Part shown: piece by piece, positions 30,923-41,602 of the stretch
Numbering within the stretch: the first letter of the stretch is position 1
Layout: every line of letters starts with the position of its first letter
NCBI GenBank assembly: GCA_009772965.1
Contig: WPAF01000017.1
Location: 1-43,986 of the forward strand
Reading direction: 5' to 3'
Length of the DNA: 43,986 nt
Source of the DNA: Candidatus Saganbacteria bacterium
GTDB lineage: Bacteria; Margulisbacteria; WOR-1; XYC2-FULL-46-14; WPAF01
Notes under the pieces: model-generated
The model's database searches: none
Told to the model about the DNA's origin: nothing
Seen by the model: the letters and a program-made list of their open reading frames with translations, nothing else
Translations under genes and position numbers: made by a program

Positions 30923-32398
30923 ATGCAAAAACACAACCTGCCAAATTACTTAAAACCAATGGTAATGCATGGAGAAAAAATAGAAGAAACCCATATCAGC
31001 TGGGTTATTGTTGGCCTACACTTTACTTATAAAATCAAAAAGCCGGTAAAATTTAATTTTTTGGATTTTTCTACTTTAGAAAAGAGAAAGCATTTTTGCA
31101 ATGAAGAAATAAAGCTCAACCAAAGATACTCCCCTTCAATTTACCTTAAAGTTATGCCCATAAGTATAAATGGAAGCATAGTAGATTACGCAGTTAAAAT
31201 GAAAACCTTACCCCCAGAAAAAAGATTAGACAAGTTAATTACCAAAAATAAAGCCACCCCTTCTATGATAAAAAAGATTGCTGAAGAAATTTGGCATTTC
31301 CACAGCAAGGCAAAGGCCAGCGATAACATTTCTAATTTCGGCAAACCGGATCATTTAAGAAAAATATATAATAAGGACTTTAATTCCCTCTCCCATTTTG
31401 TCGGCAAAAACATAAGCGGGAAAGAATACGGCCAGCTATACCATTTTATGAATAATTTCTTAATTAACAACAAAACCTTCTTTCTTTCGCGCATTAAAGA
31501 GAAAGCTATCAGGGACAGGCATGGCGACTTACATTCAGAAAATATTTTCTACCATAATAAGCCGTATATTTTTGACTGCATAGAATTCAACCCGAATTTT
31601 AGGTATATTGACAGCGCGGCGGAGATAAGTTTTTTGGTTATGGATCTGGAGTTCCGCAAAAAAGAAGAACTGGCGAAAATATTTCTTAACGCCTATCTTA
31701 ATAAAAGCAAGGATTATGATCTCTTAAAATTATTAACATTTTATAAATGCCACTATGCCTGTGTTGAAGGGCTGGTAAATATTCTGTCAGGAAATTATAA
31801 AAAAGCAAAAGAGTATTTCAAGCTTGCTTTAAGATACACAAAACCATATTTAATCGCCGTGGGCGGGATAATCGGCACAGGCAAGAGCACGCTAGCAATG
31901 GGTTTGGCGGAAAAATTGGGGGCTTTTCTTTTACGCTCGGACATAGTAAGGAAGAAATTAGCAAAGGTCCCCCTTTATGACCACTCCGGCTCAGAATTTA
32001 ATAAGAGTATATATTCTAAAGTATTTACACAGAAAACCTATCAAGCATTATTTTCTTCGGCAGTACAAGCTTTGGGACAAGGGCAAAATGTTGTTCTGGA
32101 CGCTTCTTTTTCAAAAAAACATTTTAGAAAGCAGCTTGTAAGATTGGCCCAAAGAAACAATGTGGATTTTTTATTTATAGAAACTTCAGCTCCCGATAAA
32201 ATAATTTTAAAACAGCTTAAACAAAGAAAAAGAGAAATTTCAGATGCCGGCTCCAAGCTATTAGCTCCCTTCAAAAAAAGCTATGAGGCGCCGGAAGAAA
32301 TCCCCGTCCTAAACAGGTTTAGGATAAAAACTATTGGGAAGAAAGAAAACACTTTAAAAAAAGCTCTTGCCCGCATTAACGCCCGCATTAACGCTTGA
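30923..32398 (+). CDS. APH-like kinase fused to P-loop ATPase, 491 aa
   Basis: Residues 1 to about 300 resemble the aminoglycoside phosphotransferase/protein-kinase fold: VGLHFTYKIKKPVKFNFLDF around the ATP-binding lysine, the catalytic loop RDRHGDLHSENIF (200-208), and the metal site IFDCIEFNPNFRYID. Residues 308 to the end are a P-loop kinase: Walker A GGIIGTGKST at 314-323, SDIVRKKL, NVVLDASFSKKHFR. The same fusion is widespread and usually named bifunctional aminoglycoside phosphotransferase/ATP-binding protein. Resistance activity is unproven, and its true substrate is unknown. Monocistronic, with a strong promoter. Confidence 0.9.
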   Translation: MQKHNLPNYLKPMVMHGEKIEETHISWVIVGLHFTYKIKKPVKFNFLDFSTLEKRKHFCNEEIKLNQRYSPSIYLKVMPISINGSIVDYAVKMKTLPPEKRLDKLITKNKATPSMIKKIAEEIWHFHSKAKASDNISNFGKPDHLRKIYNKDFNSLSHFVGKNISGKEYGQLYHFMNNFLINNKTFFLSRIKEKAIRDRHGDLHSENIFYHNKPYIFDCIEFNPNFRYIDSAAEISFLVMDLEFRKKEELAKIFLNAYLNKSKDYDLLKLLTFYKCHYACVEGLVNILSGNYKKAKEYFKLALRYTKPYLIAVGGIIGTGKSTLAMGLAEKLGAFLLRSDIVRKKLAKVPLYDHSGSEFNKSIYSKVFTQKTYQALFSSAVQALGQGQNVVLDASFSKKHFRKQLVRLAQRNNVDFLFIETSAPDKIILKQLKQRKREISDAGSKLLAPFKKSYEAPEEIPVLNRFRIKTIGKKENTLKKALARINARINA

Positions 32399-32445
32399 TT
32401 TTGTCCTAGCTTTTTGATAACCTTTAGCCAGTAAATGGAGGAAAA

Positions 32446-33486
32446 ATGAAAAAACAAAATTTATCTTTTATTGTTGGTGGCCTGATTTTATTATTTACAT
32501 CATCATCTTTTGCCTGCTGGGGAGCCAGGCCCATGGGAATGGGCGGGTCTTTTGTGGCAGTGGCTGATGATTGCAATGTCGCATATTGGAACCGCGCTGG
32601 AGCCGCCCAGCTTGATAATTGGAAAGATGGCGAGAAACAAATTATGTTCACAAGCGTAATATTTGATCAAGTTGGATTTTTTAACAGAAGGGGAAGAGTG
32701 GGAAATCCATACTATGATTCGTTTAGTTTTGCCCAAAAGCTAAATAGATACTCAGGTTGGACACTTGCCGGAACCTATAATGGCGGTGGTGGTTTTGCCA
32801 TTACTCCAGGAATTGGTTTTCGGCTTCCGGGCGGAGGTGTTTTTGACAATATGTCTGTTGGCATCGGCTATTATTTATGGAATAACGAAACTTATGGGAC
32901 AATTAATAACCAAACTATCCGGCTGAATATGCTAATACACCAAATACATTTAGACTATTTATGGAAAGTTTATCCGGAATTTAATTTTGGAGTTCATATT
33001 GAGAGGTTCTGGCAAATTTCTTATACTCTTACTTCTCCAGATGTGGCCGGCTCAAATACAGTAAACGGGAATATTGCGGAAAGCATGAATTTTAGGCCTT
33101 CAATAGCTTGGATTCCCCAAGGAGATTTAAAAGGTCTCATTGTTAATGCAGGATTTTATGACCTTTTTGCCCAAGGAGGAGGACCTCATGTTGCCTTTGG
33201 ATTTGAATATACGCCTCAGCCAGGCACCAGAAAAATTGTGAGCGGGAAAGGAAAATCTAAAATCGTAAAATATGTCAAAAGCGGAGATTCATTCCTTACT
33301 AACAGCCATTTCCGCGCAGGCCTCTACAATATGATCAGTAAAACCAATGATCCATTTTTGTTTACACTTGGATATGGCTACAATATTAGCGATAGTATTG
33401 AGCTTAACTATCTGGGCGGCTTTTGGGTTGGAAGCAATGCCGGAGGGGGTCATAACCAAAGTTTCGGCGCAAGCTGGAAATGGTAA
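32446..33486 (+). CDS. Outer-membrane beta-barrel protein (PorV/UPF0164-like), 346 aa
   Basis: Signal peptide MKKQNLSFIVGGLILLFTSS then SFA. Directly after it is the motif RPMGMGGSFVAVADDCNVAY then WNRAGAAQL, found at the N-terminus of PorV/PorQ and UPF0164-type barrels (G-M-G-G-A-F-x-A-x-A-D-D-x-x-A-x-x-x-N-P-A-G). The rest alternates aromatic and glycine residues in amphipathic strands (FNFGVHIERFWQISYTL; ELNYLGGFWVGSNAGGG) and ends SFGASWKW with a terminal aromatic, as in outer-membrane proteins. TGGAGGAAAA precedes the ATG. Good evidence that the organism has an outer membrane. Substrate unknown. Confidence 0.85.
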   Translation: MKKQNLSFIVGGLILLFTSSSFACWGARPMGMGGSFVAVADDCNVAYWNRAGAAQLDNWKDGEKQIMFTSVIFDQVGFFNRRGRVGNPYYDSFSFAQKLNRYSGWTLAGTYNGGGGFAITPGIGFRLPGGGVFDNMSVGIGYYLWNNETYGTINNQTIRLNMLIHQIHLDYLWKVYPEFNFGVHIERFWQISYTLTSPDVAGSNTVNGNIAESMNFRPSIAWIPQGDLKGLIVNAGFYDLFAQGGGPHVAFGFEYTPQPGTRKIVSGKGKSKIVKYVKSGDSFLTNSHFRAGLYNMISKTNDPFLFTLGYGYNISDSIELNYLGGFWVGSNAGGGHNQSFGASWKW

Positions 33487-33494
33487 GCTAATAA

Positions 33495-34214
33495 CTAGCG
33501 CGGTTTTTCTAGGATATATTGGCTGATAAGCTTTTCTGAAGTGTTTACGATATCTTCTTTTGCCAACCCGGCTTCTTTTACAATCTTTAGCGCTGAAGAA
33601 AATTCGCCAAGCATGCGGGAGAAATGGGAATCAGTCCCAAGCATTACCTTCCATCCCGCTCTTTTAACCTCTTTCGCAATCTCAACACATCTTTCATAAC
33701 TGCCCGGCCTTGAAAAATCGGAGCTGTTATTGATCTCTATTAAAACTTTATTTTCTTTAGCCGCCTCAACAATCGCTTTTATATTAACTGGATATTTAGG
33801 GTTCCCCGGATGGGCAATCGCGTTGATCCAGGGATTTTTCATGGCTTTAATTAAAACTTCTGTATTTTTTTCTTCTCCCTGGCTGTCATACCCCACCCTG
33901 GGGTGGAATGTGGCAAGGACAATATCAAGCTCTCCCCATTTCATATCCTGCGCCGCAATGTCTATATCCCCGTTTTCATTAATGATATTCGCTTCAATCC
34001 CCCGCAAAACCCTTACGCCGTTAATTTGTTTCGGCAGCATCCGCATATTCGCAAAATAATAATAATGGGGGGCTCCCGGCATGGCAGGACCATGGTCGGT
34101 AATGGCAAAGATTTTTAGGCCTATTTTCTTGGCATATTCAGCATATTCTTCAATTGTTGAATAAGCGTGGCCGGAGGCAATTGTGTGTACATGCAAATCG
34201 GCAATCAGCTTCAT
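33495..34214 (-). CDS. PHP-domain phosphoesterase (YcdX-like), 239 aa
   Basis: Metal-dependent phosphatase. Metal ligands appear in DLHVHTIASGHAYSTIEEYA, ITDHGPAMPGAPHYYYFAN, RGIEANIINENGDID, ATFHPRV, IAHPGNPKYP and MLGTDSHFSRM, the full series of PHP motifs in the YcdX-like order. Cytoplasmic. The length agrees with the YcdX group (about 245 aa). It overlaps yebC by 4 bases. Substrate unknown. Confidence 0.9.
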   Translation of the reverse strand: MKLIADLHVHTIASGHAYSTIEEYAEYAKKIGLKIFAITDHGPAMPGAPHYYYFANMRMLPKQINGVRVLRGIEANIINENGDIDIAAQDMKWGELDIVLATFHPRVGYDSQGEEKNTEVLIKAMKNPWINAIAHPGNPKYPVNIKAIVEAAKENKVLIEINNSSDFSRPGSYERCVEIAKEVKRAGWKVMLGTDSHFSRMLGEFSSALKIVKEAGLAKEDIVNTSEKLISQYILEKPR

Positions 34215-34951
34215 TTTACTTCTTGCTCGATAATTTCATCAGGAATGTCAGCGTTGGAATGAACCCCTTGAACGTCATCAAGCTCTTCAAGATGGGCAAT
34301 AAGCCGCATTGCCTTGCGGGCGTCTTCTCCTGCCAATTTAACCGTTGTTGAAGGAATCATTGTAACTTCCGCATTCGCAATTTCATACCCTTTATTTTTA
34401 AGAGTATCCCTTAATTTTTCAAAATTAAGAGGAGTAGTCGCTACTTCGCCTTCTTCAGGATTAATATCTTCCGCTCCCGCGTCAATCGCATCCATTGAAA
34501 GGGCATCCATATCAACTCTTTCCTTATCAAAAGATATTATGCCCATTTTTTTAAATAAATATGAAACACAGCCGGAACTGCCAAAATTTCCCCCACCCTT
34601 TGTAAAAGCATTGCGAACTTCTCCTGTGGTGCGGTTTTTATTATCGGTTAAAGTTTCAACCAATATAGCAATACCTGATGGGCCATACCCTTCATAAGTT
34701 ATTTCCTCAAGCGCCGCGGCTTCTGCCCCTGCCGCCCTATCAATCGCCCTTTTAATATTGTCATTGGGCATATTGGCTTCCTTGGCTTTTTCTATCGCCA
34801 GCCTGAGCCGGGGATTGCTAGATACATCTACGCCGCTAATTTTGGCGGCAGTTGTGATTTCTCTTATTATTTTAGTAAAAACCTTGCCTCGCGCCGAATC
34901 GGTTTTTGCCTTCGCCCTCTTTATTGTTGCCCACTTTGAATGACCTGACAT
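34211..34951 (-). CDS. yebC: YebC/PmpR-family regulator
   Basis: A 246-aa member of the YebC family, DNA-binding regulators also linked to rescue of ribosomes at proline-rich stretches. Typical features are MSGHSKWATIKRAKAKTDSA, RGKVFTKIIREI, LRLAIEKAKEANMPNDNIKR, the loop YEGYGPSGIAILVETLTDNK, and NFGSSGCVSYLFKK. The family is often next to ruvC; here it is coupled to the PHP gene instead. A TAAAAT -10 box ends 6 bases before the ATG. Confidence 0.96.
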   Translation of the reverse strand: MSGHSKWATIKRAKAKTDSARGKVFTKIIREITTAAKISGVDVSSNPRLRLAIEKAKEANMPNDNIKRAIDRAAGAEAAALEEITYEGYGPSGIAILVETLTDNKNRTTGEVRNAFTKGGGNFGSSGCVSYLFKKMGIISFDKERVDMDALSMDAIDAGAEDINPEEGEVATTPLNFEKLRDTLKNKGYEIANAEVTMIPSTTVKLAGEDARKAMRLIAHLEELDDVQGVHSNADIPDEIIEQEVK

Positions 34952-34957
34952 ATTATC

Positions 34958-34963
34958 ATTTTA
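34958..34963 (-). promoter_or_regulatory. -10 box, leaderless start of yebC
   Basis: TAAAAT on the minus strand ending 6 bases before the yebC ATG, without a ribosome site. The divergent leuA gene has a normal Shine-Dalgarno leader. Confidence 0.45.
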
Positions 34964-35022
34964 ACAAGAAACTTTATTAATCTCAACCGTTATGATAAAA
35001 TTTCAAGTAGGAGCTGATAAAA

Positions 35023-36540
35023 ATGACCAGGACAATAAAGATCTTTGATACCACCCTCCGCGACGGCGAACAATGCCCCGGAGCATCCTTAAATGTTGAA
35101 GAAAAAATTGAAATCGCAAGGCAGTTAAAAAAGCTTAATGTTGATATAATTGAGGCGGGGTTTGCTATCGCATCCCCCGGAGATTTTGAATCCGTTAAGA
35201 CAATTGCCAAGCAAATAAAGGGACCGGTAATATGCAGTTTGGCGCGCGCGCGCAAAGAAGATATTGAAACCGCCTTTGAAGCGGTAAAATTTTCTGATAA
35301 TCCCAGGATCCATACTTTTATCGCCACATCTCCCATCCATATGGAAAAGAAACTAAGAATGACTCCTGACCAGGTAATAAACCAGGCGATTGACATGGTG
35401 AAGCTGGCAAAAAAGCTTTGCCCCGATATTGAATTCTCGCCGGAAGACGCGGGAAGGTCTGAGCCGGAATTCTTATATAAGATAATTGCCGCCGTAATTG
35501 ACGCAGGGGCTTTAACAATAAATATTCCCGATACCGTCGGCTACACAACCCCGTGGGAGTTTGGCCGGTTAATTGAAAACGTTATTAAAAATGTACCAGC
35601 AATCAAGGAAAAAAATGTTGTTATAAGCGTCCACTGCCACAATGATCTTGGATTAGCTGTGGCAAATTCGCTCGCCGCGGTACTGGCCGGGGCCAACCAG
35701 GTGGAATGCACTATCAACGGCATCGGGGAGAGAGCCGGTAATGCGTCGCTTGAAGAAATTGTCATGGCAATAAAAACCAGAAAAGATTTCTTTAATTGTA
35801 ATACAGCAATAAAGACCGATGAAATTTATAAATCAAGCCGTTTGGTTTCAAATTTAACCGGATTGCTGGTACAGCCCAATAAAGCTATAGTCGGCGCAAA
35901 CGCCTTTGCCCATGAAGCGGGAATCCATCAAGCCGGGGTTTTGCGCGCAAGGGAAACCTATGAAATCATGAGTCCCCAGGATATTGGATTAACCGAATCA
36001 AAGCTTGTTTTAGGCAAACACTCAGGCCGGCACGCCTTCGCGGATAAGCTTAAAGATATGGGATATTCTTTAACTGAAGAAAATTTAGAAAAAGCGTTCC
36101 AAAAGTTTAAAAATCTGGCAGATAAAAAGAAAGACATTGGCGAGCGGGATATCGAAATAATTATCGCGGAAGAAGTTTATATAGCTCCGGAAACATATGC
36201 GATAGAAAGCATCAGCATTAAATCCGGAACAACCATTAAACCTTCGGCTGAAGTAAAATTATTATATAAAAATAAAACAATCGCCGAAAAAGCTGAAGGA
36301 TCAGGCCCTGTCGACGCGGTTTACAAGGCAATTGATAAAATAATAAAAATCCAGCCCAAACTTGTTGATTACACTATCCAAGCAATCACCGGAGGCACTG
36401 ACGCGCAGGGAGAGGTAACCGTAAGAATTGGTAAAAACGATAGGGTTTTTGTCGGGCATGGAACAGACACGGACATTATTATAGCTTCCGCAAAAGCATA
36501 CCTTTCCGCGATAAATCGGCTATTTATTCTTCAACCGTGA
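35023..36540 (+). CDS. leuA: 2-isopropylmalate synthase
   Basis: Condenses acetyl-CoA with 2-oxoisovalerate, the first step of leucine synthesis. The N-terminal catalytic barrel shows [53 protein letters not shown] and [14 protein letters not shown]. The C-terminal regulatory domain (about 385-505) has [13 protein letters not shown] and the usual [12 protein letters not shown]. At 505 aa it is full length. TAAAAT (34996-35001) and AGTAGGAG give a normal promoter and ribosome site. No other leucine genes are in the window. The 3' end overlaps the convergent AsnC-type gene by 17 bases. Confidence 0.96.
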   Translation: MTRTIKIFDTTLRDGEQCPGASLNVEEKIEIARQLKKLNVDIIEAGFAIASPGDFESVKTIAKQIKGPVICSLARARKEDIETAFEAVKFSDNPRIHTFIATSPIHMEKKLRMTPDQVINQAIDMVKLAKKLCPDIEFSPEDAGRSEPEFLYKIIAAVIDAGALTINIPDTVGYTTPWEFGRLIENVIKNVPAIKEKNVVISVHCHNDLGLAVANSLAAVLAGANQVECTINGIGERAGNASLEEIVMAIKTRKDFFNCNTAIKTDEIYKSSRLVSNLTGLLVQPNKAIVGANAFAHEAGIHQAGVLRARETYEIMSPQDIGLTESKLVLGKHSGRHAFADKLKDMGYSLTEENLEKAFQKFKNLADKKKDIGERDIEIIIAEEVYIAPETYAIESISIKSGTTIKPSAEVKLLYKNKTIAEKAEGSGPVDAVYKAIDKIIKIQPKLVDYTIQAITGGTDAQGEVTVRIGKNDRVFVGHGTDTDIIIASAKAYLSAINRLFILQP

Positions 36541-36757
36541 TGCAGGTAAGTGTTCTTGCCACAAAACCAGTGGCTTGAATCCGTTTTACAATCAAATCAC
36601 CAAGAGTTTTAAGGTCAGCGGCTTCAACAAAAACTATCACATCGTACGGTCCGGTAACTAAATGGACGGTTTTAACCCCTGTTATTCCTTTTATCTGGCC
36701 GATCAACTCAATTGCTTTTCCCGGAAGCGACTCAATTAAAATATATGCCGTAGTCAT
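36524..36757 (-). CDS. AsnC/Lrp ligand-binding-domain protein, 77 aa
   Basis: A stand-alone RAM domain, without the helix-turn-helix of full Lrp/AsnC regulators. It shows [20 protein letters not shown], the turn [20 protein letters not shown] and [12 protein letters not shown], forming the beta-alpha-beta fold that binds amino acids. AAAGGAGGAAAC precedes the ATG. It converges with and overlaps leuA by 17 bases. A role in amino-acid sensing next to leuA is plausible but inferred. Confidence 0.88.
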   Translation of the reverse strand: MTTAYILIESLPGKAIELIGQIKGITGVKTVHLVTGPYDVIVFVEAADLKTLGDLIVKRIQATGFVARTLTCITVEE

Positions 36758-36790
36758 GTTTCCTCCTTTAGATAAGGGAATTATAAGTTG

Positions 36791-36819
36791 TTGCAGGAAA
36801 AATTGTCAAGTAGTATAAT
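36791..36819 (+). promoter_or_regulatory. Promoter, leaderless start of the DUF502 gene
   Basis: TTGCAG (36791-36796), 17-base spacer, TATAAT (36814-36819), then 6 bases to the ATG at 36826. The predicted transcription start falls on the start codon. The clearest leaderless promoter in the window. Confidence 0.65.
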
Positions 36820-36825
36820 TAATCA

Positions 36826-37437
36826 ATGTGGTCCAGATTAAGTAATTATTTTCTTAGAGGGTTAATTACCCTTTTACCCCTGTTAGTCACCATTTGGCTG
36901 CTTTGGTTCATGTTCAGCTTTTTAGACGGTATATTGGGAAACATTATTTCGCTTTTTGTCGGCCATCCTTTGCCCGGATTGGGTTTTATTATCACCATAT
37001 TGCTTATTTTAACCACAGGCTACTTTGCCACCCATGTATTTGGCGCCCAAATCTTTAAAGTGGGAGAAGAAATCCTATTTAGGATTCCAATTGTTAAAGG
37101 AATCTATACTTCCGCGAAACAAATGAATGAGGTTCTTTTTATCCATAAGGGCACAGACGAGTTTCGCCGCGCCTGCGTCATCGAATACCCGAGAAAAGGC
37201 ATTTACACAATGGGATTTGTAACATCCGATGCCGCCGCTGAAGTGGAAAATAAAGTTAAAAGCAAACTTATCAATGTCTTTATTCCAAACACGCCTACTC
37301 CCGCTACCGGATTCCTGGTGATGATGCCGGCGCAGGAAGTAATCCTTTTGGAAATGAAGACCGAAGATGCTTTTAAATATATTGTTTCCGGTGGAGTGCT
37401 TCAGCCGCCAGAACAAGAAAAATATGAACCTGCTTAA
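36826..37437 (+). CDS. DUF502 membrane protein, 203 aa
   Basis: Two membrane helices near the N-terminus (GLITLLPLLVTIWLLWFMFS; LGFIITILLILTTGYFATHV) and a conserved soluble part (IPIVKGIYTSAKQMNEVLF, RRACVIEYPRKGIYTMGFV, VFIPNTPTPATGFLVMMPAQ). These are hallmarks of DUF502, a family of uncertain role in bacteria and plants. It overlaps the start of the rnfE-like gene by 14 bases, so they form an operon. Confidence 0.92.
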   Translation: MWSRLSNYFLRGLITLLPLLVTIWLLWFMFSFLDGILGNIISLFVGHPLPGLGFIITILLILTTGYFATHVFGAQIFKVGEEILFRIPIVKGIYTSAKQMNEVLFIHKGTDEFRRACVIEYPRKGIYTMGFVTSDAAAEVENKVKSKLINVFIPNTPTPATGFLVMMPAQEVILLEMKTEDAFKYIVSGGVLQPPEQEKYEPA

Positions 37438-37990
37438 GGAATTTTACAAAGGAATTTTCTCTGAAAATCCTGTTTTAAGGATCCTCTTAGGCCTTTGCGC
37501 CACTATGGCAGTCACAACTTCTTTAATCAACGGGGTTGGAATGGGGCTTGCCACTTCTTTTGTGCTGATCTTAAGCAATGTGATTATCTCGTCAATAAGA
37601 AAAATCATCCCGGACAAAGTGCGCATACCGGTAATGATTATTGTAATCGCGACTTTTACGACTATTGTAGATTTAATCCTGGCCGCTTATTTCCCCCCGC
37701 TTTCAAAGGCGCTTGGAATATTTATCCCTCTAATTGTTGTTAACTGCATTATTTTTGGCCGGGCGGAAGCTTTTGCTTCAAGATATCCGGTTTTTGATTC
37801 TTTTCTTGACGGGCTGACAAAAGGCGCGGGATTTACTGTGACTTTAATGTTCGTCGGGTTCATCCGTGAATCTTTAGGCCGGCAGGTTTTGGTTATGATT
37901 TTGCCTCCCGGCGCGTTTCTCCTAATTGGATTTTTAGTTGGCGCGATGAACCTCATCGAAAGATGGCAAAAAGGGCTGAATCCCCGCTAA
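37424..37990 (+). CDS. rnfE: Electron transport complex subunit RnfE (orphan)
   Basis: A 188-aa membrane protein with about six helices. It begins KEFYKGIFSENPVLRILLGL then CATMAVTTSLINGVGMGLAT, the N-terminus of RnfE/NqrD-type subunits of the sodium or proton-pumping Rnf complex. The sequence SSIRKIIPDKVRIPVMIIVI is also typical, as are GFTVTLMFVGFIRESLG-type C-terminal parts. The start at 37424 lies inside the DUF502 3' end; a frame extension to 37367 is less likely. None of rnfA, B, C, D or G is nearby, so it is separated from the complex or acts alone. It converges with metF, overlapping by 4 bases. Confidence 0.82.
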   Translation: MNLLKEFYKGIFSENPVLRILLGLCATMAVTTSLINGVGMGLATSFVLILSNVIISSIRKIIPDKVRIPVMIIVIATFTTIVDLILAAYFPPLSKALGIFIPLIVVNCIIFGRAEAFASRYPVFDSFLDGLTKGAGFTVTLMFVGFIRESLGRQVLVMILPPGAFLLIGFLVGAMNLIERWQKGLNPR

Positions 37991-38844
37991 ATTTTATTTA
38001 AAATCTCAGCAATAATATCCACATCATTATTAAGCGTCATGATGTGGATGCCCGAACAAACGGGTTTTAATTCATTAATTATTTCTATTGATATTTTAAT
38101 CCCCTCGGTTTCAGGCGTCCTAGATTCTTTCATCCTTTTTAAAATTTCTTCCGGAACAAAAACTCCGGGGACTTTTTCATTTAAAAATACTGCCATATTA
38201 TATGATTTCAAAGGAAAAATACCGGCAATAACCTTTGCTTTGCGGTTATTCAGCTTAGTAAAAAATCTCTTAAAAAGTTCAATGCCATAAATTACCTGCG
38301 TTTGAAAAAAATCCACCCCGGCTTCAATCTTTTTTTCAGTTTTTAATATCTGCTGTTCAACCGGCTCGGCTCCCGGATTTATCGCTCCGCCAACAAAAAA
38401 ATTCATTTTGCCGGCAAGTTTTTCGCCGAATAAGTCAATCCCCTCGTTTTCCATTTTTTTAATCGTCGAGATCAATTGGACAGAATCCAGGTCATAAACC
38501 GGACGGACAGAGCCGCCTTTTGGATAATCGCCGGATAAAGCCAAAATATTTCTCAAGCCAAGGGCATAGGCGCCTAAGATGTCAGACTGCAGGGCAAGAG
38601 CGTTTCGGTCGCGGCAGGTCATCTGCAGGATCGGCTCAAATCCCTGCTCATGCAGCAACCGGCAAAAAGCAAGTGATGAAAGATGGAGCCGGGCGCGCTG
38701 GTTGTCTGTCACATTAACCGCGTCTACTTTGCTTTTAAAAACCGACGCCGCTTGGATGATTGGCTCAACCTCTACCCCTTTTGGCGGACTCAACTCGGCA
38801 GTTATTAAAAATTTTCCTGATTTCAACGCTTCGCTAAAATTCAT
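37987..38844 (-). CDS. metF: Methylenetetrahydrofolate reductase
   Basis: Reduces methylene-tetrahydrofolate to methyl-tetrahydrofolate for methionine synthesis or the Wood-Ljungdahl pathway. The 285-aa barrel has ITAELSPPKGVEVEPIIQAA, DAVNVTDNQRARLHLSSLAF, ILQMTCRDRNALALQSDILG, LALSGDYPKGG and DFFQTQVIYG, all typical of the MetF family. Its ATG overlaps the lgt stop by 4 bases, as last gene of the ahcY operon. Confidence 0.94.
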   Translation of the reverse strand: MNFSEALKSGKFLITAELSPPKGVEVEPIIQAASVFKSKVDAVNVTDNQRARLHLSSLAFCRLLHEQGFEPILQMTCRDRNALALQSDILGAYALGLRNILALSGDYPKGGSVRPVYDLDSVQLISTIKKMENEGIDLFGEKLAGKMNFFVGGAINPGAEPVEQQILKTEKKIEAGVDFFQTQVIYGIELFKRFFTKLNNRKAKVIAGIFPLKSYNMAVFLNEKVPGVFVPEEILKRMKESRTPETEGIKISIEIINELKPVCSGIHIMTLNNDVDIIAEILNKI

Positions 38845-39569
38845 TTATGCCCACGCTCCCTTCTCATAAATTGCAAGGCAAGAAAAAATATTAAAATTGA
38901 AATCCATTGCGCCATTGAAAAAAATAAATATTTAGGATTCATCCTGAGAAATTCGACAGAAAACCTATAGACAGAATAAAACATTAGCCCCGAGAAAAAC
39001 ACTTGCCCATCATATTTTTTCTTTCTATATAATAACAGGAGCATGGTAAACATTATAATCCCTGAAATAAAAGCGTATAACTGCGTTGGATGGTGGGCTT
39101 CAGATAAGCCGGGGAAAACAATGCCCCAAGGCAGTTTTGTTTCAATCCCATAGCAGCAGCCCCTCAAAAAACAGCCGATCCTTCCAATCCCATACCCTAA
39201 AGCTGTGCCCGGAGTAATGATATCCATCAGCTTTAGAGCCTTTATCTTATAATAATTTGCAAAGGCCACCGCCGCTAAAGCAGCAAAAAGCAAACCGCCA
39301 AAAAACACCAAACCTCCCTGCCAAATAAAAAACACCTCAAGCGGGTTTGAAATAAAATCCGGCCAAAACTCAATTACATAAAATATCCTGGCGCCGACAA
39401 TTGAAGAAACCAAAATAACAAGCGCCAGGTCAAATATCTTTTCTCCCTTAATTCCTTCCCTAACTGCCAAAAAATAGGAAAAATAAATTCCGGCTAAAAA
39501 AGCAAGCGCTATCATAAACCCGTAGGAAAATATTGTTATCGAACCAAATTTAAATAATATCGGATGCAT
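38841..39569 (-). CDS. lgt: Prolipoprotein diacylglyceryl transferase
   Basis: Inner-membrane enzyme that adds diacylglycerol to the cysteine of lipoproteins. At 242 aa it has about seven membrane segments; GGLVFFGGLLFAALAAVAFA and the Lgt signature region YGIGRIGCFLRGCCYG are present, together with HPTQLYAFISGIIMFTMLLL. The GRIG-C-FLRGCCYG variant with several cysteines occurs in part of the family. It follows lspA by 3 bases and overlaps metF. Confidence 0.93.
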   Translation of the reverse strand: MHPILFKFGSITIFSYGFMIALAFLAGIYFSYFLAVREGIKGEKIFDLALVILVSSIVGARIFYVIEFWPDFISNPLEVFFIWQGGLVFFGGLLFAALAAVAFANYYKIKALKLMDIITPGTALGYGIGRIGCFLRGCCYGIETKLPWGIVFPGLSEAHHPTQLYAFISGIIMFTMLLLLYRKKKYDGQVFFSGLMFYSVYRFSVEFLRMNPKYLFFSMAQWISILIFFLALQFMRRERGHK

Positions 39570-39572
39570 AAA

Positions 39573-40049
39573 TTAAATTCCTCCCTCACTCTTTGTAAGG
39601 GGAACAAAAGGCGAAGATATGTCCTCTTTTTTAAAAAACATCATTAGAATAATTAAAAATACGCCGACATTGATCATTATATCCGCAATATTAAAGACCG
39701 GCCAGACGCGAAAGTCAATAAAATCAACCACATAATGCCTGACAAGCCTATCTAAAATATTTCCCGCCGCCCCACCCAACACAAGCCCCAAAGGAACCTG
39801 CGCGAAATTAATCCGTTTTACGCGCAAATGGAAATAAAACAACACTCCTATTAATAGCACTCCAACTACCAGCAAAAACGATCTCTGGCTGTTAAATATC
39901 CCAAATGCCGCGCCGCGGTTTTGGACATATGTTAAATGCAGGATATTTCTAATTATCGGCATTGATTGGTTCGGTAAAAAGTTTTTCACAATAACATATT
40001 TAGTCAATTGGTCTAAAATAAATATTAAAGCCGCTGATAAATAAAACAT
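39573..40049 (-). CDS. lspA: Lipoprotein signal peptidase (signal peptidase II)
   Basis: Membrane aspartyl protease that removes lipoprotein signal peptides, 158 aa. It has four membrane helices, VQNRGAAFGIF, and the catalytic aspartates in GGAAGNILDRLVRHYVVDFI and FNIADIMINVGV. It precedes lgt by 3 bases, so the two steps of lipoprotein maturation are made together. Confidence 0.95.
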   Translation of the reverse strand: MFYLSAALIFILDQLTKYVIVKNFLPNQSMPIIRNILHLTYVQNRGAAFGIFNSQRSFLLVVGVLLIGVLFYFHLRVKRINFAQVPLGLVLGGAAGNILDRLVRHYVVDFIDFRVWPVFNIADIMINVGVFLIILMMFFKKEDISSPFVPLTKSEGGI

Positions 40050-40051
40050 CG

Positions 40052-40317
40052 CTAATGGATTTTAGGCGCGGATTTCACATAAACATCTATCAATTTGCCA
40101 ATTTCTTGAAAGTAGCGGCCAACCACAGGGAAGTCGATCATTCTAGCAACAAGCATTGAAGCCAGGTAAACAACAATTCCAAGCAAAAGCGTCATGCCCA
40201 ACGCAACCCCTAATCCCTGGGCAATCCCATTTAAAAACGTGAATAAAATATACCGCCAGGGTTCATTTTTGTCGCGCCTTATATTTTCGATAGCTTCTAA
40301 AAGCTTTTCTTCTTCCA

Positions 40318-40318
<1 letters not shown>
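40052..40318 (-). CDS. DUF5665 small membrane protein, 88 aa
   Basis: Starts with GTG overlapping the ahcY stop by one base and ends 2 bases before lspA. The central membrane helix region (FLNGIAQGLGVALGMTLLLG, IVVYLASMLV) after a charged N-terminus (IENIRRDKNEPWRYILFTFL) matches the DUF5665 pattern. Role unknown. The operon position suggests a link to membrane or lipoprotein functions. Confidence 0.85.
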
Positions 40319-41589
<1,271 letters not shown>

Positions 41590-41602
41590 TCATTTATTGT
41601 AA

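Noticed and set aside
30923-32398. Antibiotic resistance gene
   Set aside because: The kinase-plus-P-loop fusion is a common housekeeping-type protein of unknown substrate; nothing around it suggests a resistance cassette.
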